From: Acephala macrosclerotiorum
Lineage: Eukaryota; Ascomycota; Leotiomycetes; Helotiales; Mollisiaceae
Reading direction: 5' to 3'
Length of the DNA: 64,000 nucleotides
Assembly (NCBI GenBank): GCA_014904845.1
Contig: MU119245.1
Coordinates: 62,001-126,000, forward strand
Part shown: positions 23,676 through 33,650 of the stretch, piece by piece
Numbering within the stretch: the stretch's first letter is position 1
Layout: each line of letters begins with the position of its first letter
The notes under the pieces: generated by a model
The model's database searches: none
The model's input: the letters and a program-made list of their open reading frames with translations, nothing else
What the model was told of the DNA's origin: nothing
Position numbers and translations under genes: made by a program

Positions 23676-24516
23676 GATGTGGTGATAGTCTTAGATATGA
23701 ATTGGACGAGATAAAGCAATGAGAGACTACTCCGGTGCTCGTTTTCCGTGCCTCGTTCGATACTTGCAGGCTGCATCACAGCTACCACATGTTAAAGGAG
23801 CCCGGAGTGCGGAATGAGTGCTAGCCGCTTCGTGGGGACAGTCTGTTAGGCAGTTGCGAATCATTTACTGCAATGCTACTTCGAAGACGGCTTTGATTCC
23901 TCTTTCGATGCTTTGTCCCATCTCGACCCCAGAATTCAATATACAACCCCACCTTTGAGACGTTCTCGACTTCCCGCTGTAGATATGATGAGAAGATAGA
24001 AAAGCTCGGGGGTTCGAGCCAGCGTACAGGGTTCAAGGCCTAAGGTTACCTTAAGGGCAGACTCTCCATGCAACGAAAACGAGAGACTACCTCAGGGGTA
24101 GCGAGACCTCGGCGATTCACGTGATTGGCCTTCATGTACTCAAAAGGTACTAGCCTCCCCCTTGTTCGGGACGTCCTCCGAGCCGCTCAATCAACTCATC
24201 GCTCTCCTCTGTTAATCAAGAATGACTTCGACCACAATACGATGTCCTCCATCTCATCAAGTCGACTCTGTGTCGGTATCTCGCTTGTGATTGAAGACAT
24301 ATGAGTAATCCCATCGGAATTACGTTCGTACCTCTTTTGCGAAGGTACCCTGCTACCGCATCGCGATCCACCTTCTGAAACTTAGCGCTAACTACCCCAC
24401 AAAGCCAATTAGTCTCAAGACAGCACCGGCTGGTACACATTTACGTACATTTCAGACCTGAATAACCTATATATCGCGATAACTCTCAGTAATATCAAAC
24501 TTCGTCGTCTTCGAAA
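23676..24516. other. intergenic, promoter of the FAD monooxygenase
   Basis: No coding sequence supported. The final 100 bp are the likely 5' UTR of the next gene. Confidence 0.45.
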
Positions 24517-26494
24517 ATGCCTCGTGGATTTGATGATCTACCGGGGTCCATCCCGCCAGACAGAATTCCTCAAAATCTAGATCTAAACACCATCAACTTT
24601 ACGAATATCGCAGAAAAAGCTCTCAGCCATTTATCAGAGACGGCTTTCGACGATGGAGCTTTATGGAGAGACCACTTATCCCTGACCGGCCAAGTCAGAA
24701 CCTTTTACGGCAGCGCAAGAATCAAGGAACATTGGACTTCATATTGCAATAAGATCCATCCCCACAATTTCAAGGCTTCACTAGCAAGGATATCAAGGCC
24801 GACACCAAAATCCTCCTGGGTCGACGTTTCATTCACTTTTGTCACCAAGCAAGAAGGTGGTCTGGTTGGGAACGCCTCCGGGATCATCAGTTTTTTGTCT
24901 AGCGAAGATGAGACGGGGTGGAAGGTTTGGATGTTGAGGACTGTGCTTGAGAATTTTGAAGGTTATGGACATCCTGACGATCCTTCTCCTATCTTCCAAA
25001 CACCAAGCACAAGCCAAAACCCCAGCAATCGAATTGAGCACGAGGTCTCAGTGTTGATTGTTGGCGCGGGACAAGCTGGCTTGAGTCTCGCAGGAAGATT
25101 AGGAGCATTGAGTATTCCTTACCTCCTGCTCGAAAAAGAATCCGAGATTGGTTGGTCCTGGACAGGGAAGTATGATGGTGTCAGGCAGCATACGATCAGA
25201 GAGATGAATAATCTACCGTTCGATCGCACCTACAAGGCGACTGATCCTGACTTACTGCCTGCGAAAATCGTTGCGGAAGGATTCCAGAACTATGTTGAGA
25301 AGTATAGGATTAATGTTTGGTTGGCTGCTGAGGTGGAGAAGTGCAAAAAGGACAGTGGAGGTCTAAGGTGGGTGGTGAATGTCCAATATAGTGGGGAAAC
25401 GCATGTGGTAAAGGCGAGACATCTCGTTCTCTCGATGGGTGCAGGTCTCTCTGTCCCAAATCCTCCAAAAATCGCAAACGCGAGCGCCTTCAAAGGAACG
25501 ATTCTTGATATCGGAAGCTTCAATAACAGCTCTGCCTGGAAGGACAAGAAAGGTGTTGTGGTAGGGTCAGCCACAGGAGCTCATGATGGTTCGTCTTCCC
25601 AATTTCGCTCCCTCTTTCCTACAAGAGAAGTGCTGACATCGAAAACCTGACAGTTGCCCAAGACATGCTGGACAATGATCTCTCCTCCGTCACCATGATC
25701 CAAAGAGGTAAAACAGCGGTCTTTCCCATGGAATGGTGTGCCGTTGGTCAAGCGGGTACGTACAACCTCCATCTTTCCGTGTTTAAACCTGACTTGACCA
25801 CCCAGCACTCTATAACCTTGACATTCCACCCACATTGGCTGACCGCCACGGGAGCACCACCCCTCTGAAAATCTCCCGAGACATTATAAAAGAACACTTT
25901 CAAACCTACGCCTCAATCGAACACGAGCGCTTCGACGCCCTGGAGCGCGTCGGGTTCCGCGTTGACAGAGAAGCTGCTCTCAATGACTGGATCTACCTCC
26001 GAGGAGGAGGCTATTACATTGACGTCGGGACCTCAGCTCGTATCGCTGCTAGAGACATCAAAGTGAAATCTGGCGATGCGATTAAGCGATTTGTGGAAAC
26101 TGGACTGGAGTTTGAGTCTGGGGATGTGGTGGAGGCGGACGTGGTGGTGTTTGCTACGGGGTATCAGCGGGATCCGAGGATTCAGGCTGCGGGTATCGTT
26201 GGGGAAGAGGTGGCGAAGTCTATGAGGATTTCGGAGGGATTGGATGAGGATGGTGAGATAGAGGGGACCATGATGCCTGTTGGTGAGTTGATGTTCTGTT
26301 TAGAGTGTGATATCAAGTGTTCTGATTGGGGATTAGGGAAAGCGTTGTGGGTTATGGGTGGAGCGGTGTCGATGGCGAGGTGGAATTCGAGATTCATTGC
26401 GTTGCAGATTCAGGCTGAGCTATTGGGAAAGCCGTTCCCTGATTGTCGATGGGAAGATACAGGAGCGGGACCCGAGAAGGGAGCAAAGTTGTGA
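24517..26494 (+). CDS. FAD-dependent monooxygenase (flavin-containing/BVMO-like)
   Basis: Exons 24517-25588, 25654-25755 and 25806-26494. A further 54-bp intron (26283-26336, GTGAGT to TTAG) is likely and gives MMPVGKALWVMGG at the join; with it the protein is 602 residues. Residues about 30-150 form an NTF2/SnoaL-like module. The FAD Rossmann motif is VLIVGAGQAGLSLAGRLG near 180. It is followed by EIGWSWTGKYDGVRQHT, the usual FxGxxxH-like region of this fungal family. A second nucleotide-binding segment is KKGVVVGSATGAHD, and the ATGY motif is VVFATGYQRD near 505. Such enzymes use NADPH and O2 to oxygenate N, S or ketone groups. The substrate is unknown. Confidence 0.9.
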
Positions 26495-26870
26495 GTTGGT
26501 TAGTATCCGGCATGGTCCAAAGTATGGAGGCGATCGAGATGCATCAACACGCGAGCGTATTGAGGTCTGACTTCGAGGTCAGATGCCCTGAAGCATACTT
26601 AGGAAGGTTACAGGGATATTTCAACCAAAATGGGGTTCCAAGAAAGAACTGGTGTGCTTCAGATACTTGAAGTGTCAAGCTGTTTTGGTTGGCGGTGTCA
26701 CGTGCTGGTCCAGCTCTGATGTTGATCGATGTTTTACTTGTTAATTTTGTTTTCTTTTAGAGCCTGTAGCTCGTCTCTCATGATTGACTAGAGTTTTATC
26801 CTTGTCTTTTTTCCTTACCTTTGGTTTCCTGCCTTTGCGAAGGAGTAAAGGCTCCATTTTGAATCCCGCC

Positions 26871-28061
26871 TTACTCAACCTTCACAACAATCTTCTTCCC
26901 ACTGACACCCTTCTTCGACAAATCCAACGCCTTCTGCGCCGCTCCAATCCCACCTTCCACGAGCTGAATTACCGGAGCCGAGACGAATTTCTTCTCCTGC
27001 AATCCTCTCTCAAGATACTCATTAAAAAACCACCTTCCCAACTCCTGCTGATCAGCCACAGTTCTATACGCCTCTGTTTGGCTAATCTCAATCCCATCTG
27101 GCTTCTCCTTCTTGCTCGGCCATCCGAATACCAAACAGAGTTTACTTCCCCTCCCACCAGAACCAAGCAAAACTTCAGCAGCAAGTTCAGATGTCTCGCC
27201 TTCAGTGATGGTGTCAAACGCGTAGGTGATAGGTGTCCCTACCTGTTTAGCAGCAGAAACGATATCAGCGACTACAGAAGAAGAGCGGTAGTCGAAGACT
27301 TGGAAAGCGCCGAGTGCTTTGAGGATTTCGTGGTGGGCGGCACTGGCTGTTGCAAAGACTTTGAAACCGAGGTTTTGTGCTAGCTGGACAGCTGAATTCC
27401 CGACTGATGAGGAGGCGCCCCAAATTAGGATTCCAGAATCTTGGGGTGTGATGGGGGTGATTGGGCGAGGGATGTTCAGGCAAATGAAGAGGGCGATGGC
27501 TGAGGTTGCCATTGACATTGGGAAGACGGAGCCTTGTTCGAAGGACCTGCTTTGGTCAGAATTTCTGTTGTATTGAAGATGTACGCTACAGATGTCGAGT
27601 GGAAGCAGCACTCACATAAAATCTGGGATCTTGGTTACGGCAACGTCTTTCAAGATGGTGTAGGTTTGCCAGCTTCCATGATCGGCGGTGTCATTGTAGA
27701 TCACCGCGCCGAAGCCAGTGACTCGATCTCCTTTTTTGAACTTAGTGACGGACGAGCCGACTTCAGTCACGACGCCTGGGTTTGAAGGGTCAGTGCAATT
27801 ACTTCATGCATTCGAGATTCAAGAAGTTTACGTACCGCAGCCATCGCTACCGAGAACGGTGGGATAGTTCTTGATCGCAAATCCCCAGTCCTGAATCTTC
27901 CAGTCCACGGGATTCGCAGCAATTGCGTAGTTGTGAACGACGATCTCGTTGGGTCCTGGCTTGGGGATATCGCGGACGATGGTCTTGAGTCTAGCTCCTT
28001 GAGATTCGAGGACTGCAGCGAAGTTTTGGGACTGGGTTTCGGTTTTGGTGGTGGTTGCCAT
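26871..28061 (-). CDS. medium-chain zinc-binding-type alcohol dehydrogenase/quinone reductase
   Basis: Three exons on the minus strand, 28061-27836, 27775-27616 and 27564-26871, give 359 residues, the standard MDR length. The GroES-like N-domain contains VLESQGARLKTIVRDIPKPG, NPVDWKIQDWG and the join TVLGSDGCG then VVTEVGSSVTKFKKGDRVTG. The NADPH-binding Rossmann fold begins LIWGASSSVGNSAVQLAQNL (near residue 175) and LGAFQVFDY. The catalytic-zinc cysteines of classical alcohol dehydrogenases are absent, so it is a zinc-independent ToxD/enoyl-reductase-like member. It converges with the FAD monooxygenase on the plus strand; their stop codons are about 380 bp apart. Likely cytosolic NADPH-dependent reduction of a double bond or carbonyl. 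Confidence 0.9.
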
Positions 28062-28752
28062 GTTGACGATTCTGTGATTGATTTGAGAGTTGGTGTGTTG
28101 GCTGAGTGATGAAATGTAATGTTGATAGACTCTAGGAAGGAATCTTCTTGGTTATATATCCGGTGCTCAATTCCTCTTGTGTTGTTGTGATGATAAATAT
28201 CGTGATGAAAACTAGTGTATCGGCGTTTAAGACTCGATGACCAATGACACCATGCATGTCAAACAGAACGCACAGTCGCTCTCGTCCTCGCACTTAAGTT
28301 GTAAGATCTCACCTTGCATATCCCCGCGGGTTTTATTTATCTCCAGATTCGGCGGTTCCGGTCTGCTATAGACTGGAAGAAACTATCAACCAAACGAGTT
28401 GAAAGAGCGATCCGTGGCGGAAGTTCGAAGTATTCGTGCGGTCTATGCTTCCTTCCACGAGCTAACAAAGCTAACGTTGTCGAACATGGACCAATGTCAG
28501 CTCTCTCCTTCCTGTAGGATCAAAAAACTTCCAACTTTCGTTCAGGACAGCATTTCCCCCCGTCCCCACCCCCGCGTCCGCCTCCAAACAACAATATCTC
28601 TTCCAGATATTCTTAACTCCGAACGTTACTCCGTATATTTCACATTACGCGAAAAGGGGTTCAGCGGCAGCAAGCGACGAGAGATTGGTCAGCCACGCTG
28701 CTCTTTGCCGCTAGCCGCGCGGAGACCAGCTCCACATAACTGTGGCGCAGCT
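28062..28752. other. divergent intergenic region
   Basis: Shared upstream DNA of the reductase (minus) and the 2EXR gene (plus). The frame upstream of 28753 is open to about 28399, but composition argues for a start at 28753. Confidence 0.45.
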
Positions 28753-30739
28753 ATGGCGCCTCAAACCTCCACCAATTCACTGGCCCTTGATACACATCTC
28801 ATCCGACGTCGACCATTCCACCTTCGGATGCTAACCAGCAATCTCTACTCTGCCGAAGACGCACTTGACCTCCTCGAAATTGAAACGACCTTCATAGAAC
28901 GTGCCATCGGACTCCGAGCAGTGCTGATGGCCAGCGATGACGAGATCGCTGCGTGTGTCGCGTTGGCAAACATGTCTAAGCTTGCCTGGCCACTAGGAAA
29001 GAGAAAACGTGATGAGGATGGGACAAATACCGACCTCGATGCATCGCCGGCAACGAAAGTGCCCAAACCTTCACATCAACACGGGATACCGAGGAGAGAA
29101 ATGCAACAACCAGAAGGTATGAGATGTCACGTGCCTTCATGATCTTCCGCACTGACACATCTCAGTTACTCCTCGACAACGGGTCACTAAAGAGTCCTTA
29201 CAGTCAGTCAGGGATCGGCTGGCCTCGCTCACCTCCCGGAATCAAGATATAAAGAACTCAATACACACTCTGAGGCAGGCTGTGATTGATGAGCTCTTCA
29301 GCCACATGAAAGTCTGTTCTGCCCCATCCGATACAGGCTTCACATGACTGACTGTTGTACAGGTCAGACAGATTGCTATCGGGCAACTTGGACGGGATGA
29401 CCTTGAGGAAGAGATGCACCAGCTCTGCACCAAAGCTCTTTGGTCGAGGAGAGATGAGATATACAACAAACAGAATGAGTTGACAACATTGGAAGAGCTG
29501 CTTGGCGGTCATAGGGCGGTCCTTGAGTTTGCCGATTCGGCTTATGAGGAACTTGAGCAGAATATCAAACTTTTTGATACTGCGTTGACTGCAGAGGAAT
29601 GCGCTATCTTGTGTGCTGAGAGTAGGGTTCCCCAACGGACAGATCCAAACCTTGTTGACCTTTCTCTAGATTTTCCAGCCATGAGCAAACTTGCAAGGTT
29701 GACTGGCGGAAGCGCATTGGACGACCTCGCTTTTCCAGCTCAAGCTCAAGAATTGCCGAGGTCGCGGCGGAGGCGAAATGTGTTTCCCCATTTTGGCAAA
29801 CTACCAGTTGAAATCCGAGTCCAGATTTGGCAAGAGGCACTGCCAGGCCCTCGCATCGTAACCCACAACTCACGGCACAACCGGCACATTTCCCCACTAA
29901 CCGTGAACAGAGAGTCTCGAGCTGCGATCCTAACACGCCTCACTAGGATCTTGAGTCCGACTTTCGACACCACCACAAATGACACCAAAATTCTCTACGT
30001 AAATCTCAACACCGACATCATCATCCGAGATCTAGCCAATCCAGGCGGTCCAGATACCTTCACCCTCGACACCGCGTCCTTCAACTCAACCTGTTATCGT
30101 CTCTTCATTGGCCTCGCCAAGGTCAAACGCCTCGCTCTTGCCTTCGACGTCTTGCACAACAACGGCGGCCAACTCTTCGGACCCCTGCAATCCTGCTGTC
30201 CCGAACTCGAAAGTCTTGTCATCTTTCCAACATCGATGGTCGAAGGCGGTCCTCTAAAACTACCTAGACAATCCACAACTCAAAAAGTAGAGTTCATAGA
30301 CATCGACTCAAACGTAATCGATTACATTTACTTCCGGTGGGAGCTTCTTTCCGACCGGAAGTCCAAACGCAAAGCTCTGCGCGGTATTGCAGTTCTCCTC
30401 ACGCTCTACGATCATGCGCAGCAATACTACAGCGTATTCCCTGAGTATATAGAGCAGTATGGTAGGACATGGGCTCCGAAAATCAGGGTCGCGCTGATGA
30501 TGAAATGGAACGAAAAGTCCAAGGTCTGGCAGACGCGAAACTTGGAGGGGGACAAGTTTTCCAAAGGATATAGAGGGATTGATGGGAAGTTGTATCGCGG
30601 GTTCGTGGAGAGTGGGCCGATTTGCGGGAGTGATGGAGAGGTGTTGAGCAGGTATGATGGGATGGTAGATATGTTTGAAGGTTTGGGTCTGGGATCGTCG
30701 GGCATGCTGAGCGTGACGGAAGGTGGCTATAAGGAGTAA
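28753..30739 (+). CDS. 2EXR-domain protein with N-terminal coiled coil
   Basis: Three exons, 28753-29116, 29166-29311 and 29363-30739, give 628 residues. The ATG at 28753 (MAPQTSTNSLALD) is preferred over longer extensions that lack protein character. Residues 1-125 include a basic patch LGKRKRDEDG, a possible nuclear signal. Residues about 130-280 are heptad-rich (SLTSRNQDIKNSIHTLRQAV, NKQNELTTLEELLGGHRAV). A 2EXR domain starts near residue 310 (NVFPHFGKLPVEIRVQIWQE, ALPGPRIVTH). This family is abundant in filamentous ascomycetes, without a known biochemical role. The C-terminus is enriched in Gly/Ser. Function unknown. Confidence 0.82.
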
Positions 30740-31483
30740 GCCCATCCTTGTTGTTTGATTAGGATGCCAGGATCGTGGTCTTGGCTGAAATGCACCAAGT
30801 TTCTCGTTGCCTGCTTTCCTACTTTCTGCCCTCTGAGGGCACCTTCAGTGTTCCTCTTGTTGTCATCCACACCATCCTTTCATCTGTGGTTGAGTCACGT
30901 GTATGAATGTCCGAAGCTCTTGTGACTTTGCTGGACTTTGTTGCACATCGCGAGAACAAGAGCCTTTTTTGAGGTTCGTTATCGTTCTATCTGAGCTTAT
31001 CGTAAGGCAACGGCAACAATCTGTATCTGTCTCCGCGCTTCGGTTCTTGGGTCGGTGCGGATTGAAGCCGATGCCGACTGACTGCCAATTTCTGAATTGA
31101 GAATGCTTCAGAGCACATTTCTGTTCCCTGCATATCAGTCCTGTTTGAGCAAGGACTCGGCGACGATTTGATCTATTTGAATGTTTAGGCTTTCTAGCTC
31201 ATGTTGATGTTATTGACACTGGATGATAATGATTGTATGGTGGGCGTAGTCCAATGCTCTCCCATTTCCTGATTATCGGATCATCTCATCTTCAGTTCTA
31301 ACAAGCTGAACCACTACCATGATTTATTCATACAAAGGTCTTAATTATTCCCGAGAATGATTCCCCACCCATCTCGAATATAAAATAGAAGCGAGCTGCC
31401 ACCTTCAACATCAATCTTCCATTATTACCTCGCTAAGTTCAAGCATCGGCAACAAGCTCAGGAGAATCGAAATCAAAATTATA
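30740..31483. other. intergenic, no gene seen
   Basis: 3' flank of the 2EXR gene and upstream region of the first small cysteine-patterned gene. An A/T-rich stretch near 31320-31440 may be promoter. Confidence 0.45.
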
Positions 31484-31767
31484 ATGTGCCACTGGAGAAC
31501 ATGGGAATGCAGGGATTGCGGTTACCAAGCCGATGTCCCGCTCCTCTGCAGTTGGGGCATGAGAGACAATATTAGTTATCAAGTCTGCAACGGGAATGAA
31601 GAGCCGAGACTAAGAAACATCATACTACTCTCAAGACCTTCCCATTCCAGCTTGAGCATACTTGTTGGAATGGGGTGGTGTATGAGGGTATTTGGAAGGT
31701 GGGAGAGACTAGGGGTCCGTGGGAGGAGGATGCGTATAAGGAGTATGTGGAAACGAGGATGTGTTGA
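31484..31767 (+). CDS. small MC-type cysteine protein, copy 1
   Basis: The start is MCHWRTWECRDCGYQADVP. Cysteines lie at 2, 9, 12, 22 and 35, with Asn29-Ile30, exactly as in copy 2 (32299). After residue 35 the frame must change to reach a protein-like 3' part (TFPFQLEHTCWNGVVYEG to ETRMC, stop 31767). A possible 53-bp intron (31583-31635) fits the phase and gives 76 residues, but it would remove Cys35. Otherwise there is an indel. No signal peptide and no transmembrane segment. CxxC plus spaced Cys suggest metal binding. Family not recognised. Confidence 0.5.
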
Positions 31768-32298
31768 GAAATGGGGTGGGTGAGATGTGTTGGTGGTTGG
31801 GCATGATGTTTGTTGTTTCAATGATATGGCGTCGGTGGCTACGTCAATTTCAGGCTGTTGAATCGTCTATAAGTGTTATGCTCTAGTAAGCTGTCAAACG
31901 TCTGGAGTTGGGAAGCGCCAGAGTCTGGACGGATTGCCTAGATCTCTATGGAGTATATCTACGAAGTACATCGAATGATGCATACTCAATTAGGAGTGTG
32001 GCTTCAAGATACCCGGAGGTATTTTAGTTTTTCGAGGTGAAGCAGAGTCAGACAGAATGTGTTCACTGCGGCTCCAGGACATCTCATTCACAAGGATTTC
32101 CTAGTACTCTCAGATCTCTGTTTGATTCACAAGAAGCTGTAATGACTAAAAAAAAAATCAACCCTAGCTGCCAAGCCCCCAACTATAATTTCAAAGACTG
32201 TTGCTCCCGCTCCCACTCGCTACCATTCCCCAAACAAAACCTCGAGACCTCTTCATTACAACACCAAAATCAACGCTAATCAAAAACGCAAAACAAAC
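31768..32298. other. spacer between small genes
   Basis: No gene supported; an A-run lies at about 32148-32158. Confidence 0.45.
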
Positions 32299-32508
32299 AT
32301 GTGCCTCAGAGATACTTTTCAATGCAACACATGTGACGTTTCCGAAGAGCACATCGTCATCTGCGATGTAGCTAAAGCGAACAACATCGACTACTGGCTG
32401 TGTACTGCACGTGTTCCGCCTGGTACCGTGCCCTCCATCCCGCCTATCATAGTGGTGGATCCTGGGAAGATGAAAGAACACGTCTGTCAACCTCTGTTGT
32501 ATCATTGA
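32299..32508 (+). CDS. small MC-type cysteine protein, copy 2
   Basis: An intact 69-residue ORF starting MCLRDTFQCNTCDVSEEHIV. Cys at 2, 9, 12, 22, 35 and 62, plus Asn29-Ile30 and Tyr32, align without gaps to copy 1. The C-terminal half is Pro-rich (VPPGTVPSIPPIIVVDPG) and ends near EHVC, like the EHTC of copy 1. Evidence that it is a real gene is the shared spacing with its neighbours, not similarity to a known family. A cytosolic zinc- or metal-binding miniprotein is the simplest guess. Confidence 0.6.
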   Translation: MCLRDTFQCNTCDVSEEHIVICDVAKANNIDYWLCTARVPPGTVPSIPPIIVVDPGKMKEHVCQPLLYH

Positions 32509-32852
32509 TTGATTGTGGTGTCAAGGGAAGGCTAGGGTTCAGGGGGAAATCGAGTGGAGTGTAGGATCTGATACCGAATCGTTGCTTTCTTAGGGAGGAT
32601 TAATAAGAGAACGAGGAATGATAGTAACACAATCCAAGAGACTTTGAATTCTAAGAGCACTCCAGTCACATTCAATGAAATGGCAGTTATAGTCATCATG
32701 CCCCGCTCTTCTTCGTCTATAAAAGATCTCCCACTTCTCAATATAGTTCTCAGTAATCATCGATAACCAAACACCTTACATTAGACTAGCAAACTCTTAG
32801 AATCTTGTTCAACTTCACTAAGGGAAAAAAAAGAGGCGAACTCAAGCGAAAC
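32509..32852. other. spacer between small genes
   Basis: Nothing recognisable apart from the likely promoter of copy 3. Confidence 0.45.
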
Positions 32853-33095
32853 ATGTGCAGTGTAATGGAGTTTATCTGCAAGGACTATGCTTACGGCGAG
32901 CTTCGCATTTTACGATGTATCAATGCTAGGGAAAACAACATACCGGCTTAGGTCTGCGGAGCACCTGTCGATGGCAGCGAGTTTCCTCGTAAGATGCTCG
33001 CTCGTTCCTGCGAGCTGGAGTCGCATTACTGCGAAGAGATCAAAAAGCAGACGCTCAGTGGTTATGATGAAGCTGGGAATACTGGAGAGAATTGA
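32853..33095 (+). pseudogene. small MC-type cysteine protein, copy 3, one nonsense codon
   Basis: The start is MCSVMEFICKDYAYGELRIL. Cys at 2, 9 and 22 and Asn29-Ile30 align with copies 1 and 2; position 12 is Tyr instead of Cys. An in-frame TAG (32949-32951) falls at position 33, where copy 2 has Trp. Immediately after it Val-Cys appears at 34-35, again as in the other copies. The same frame then runs on for 46 codons to TGA at 33093. The alignment across the stop shows that it is a broken paralogue. Confidence 0.6.
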
Positions 33096-33650
33096 CTGGT
33101 TAGAGTATTCGTTCGGGTTTTCCTTGCATCTTTTGGGAATCAAACTAGTGAGTGGGATACAAAAACATTGCGGTCTTACAGAAGGTTGAGCAAAAGGGTA
33201 CCTTTAAACGTAAACTACGCTCAGCTACGCCACCTCTTTAAGTTTAGCGCAGCTGCTTCAGGTATGGCGCCTCCCTGAGCTGCTGCTTTTGAGGATGTAT
33301 ACAAAAACTTCCCGCTTGGATTTTGATGTTTTTACAGAATCAAGCTCACGCAAAAAGTGCTGATGGTTCCCAAGAGTATGACGAGACTCATACAGTACAC
33401 GGTGCCCGGGTTTGGTATAGGATACTATGCTCCGAATACACTTAAAGTTATTATGAATTGATAATACCGTTTCTATGATAGCAAACGGGGCATGAAGGAC
33501 CTCCGCTCATTTTGCCTATGTCAATACCACCAGTACATATTCGGTGTTAAACTCTTTGATATCAAGTAAGATCCTTTCACAAACAAGCAGATAGGTTGAA
33601 GAAACTCAAGTAGCAGCTAAATTGCCCTTTGAGGTTGTAGTAGATGCATT
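33096..33650. other. intergenic, no gene seen
   Basis: Short A/T-rich spacer before the HET gene 3' end. Confidence 0.45.

Noticed and set aside
24003..24040. Possible tRNA T-arm (ggttcgagcc)
   Set aside because: No matching acceptor, D or anticodon arms could be folded around it.
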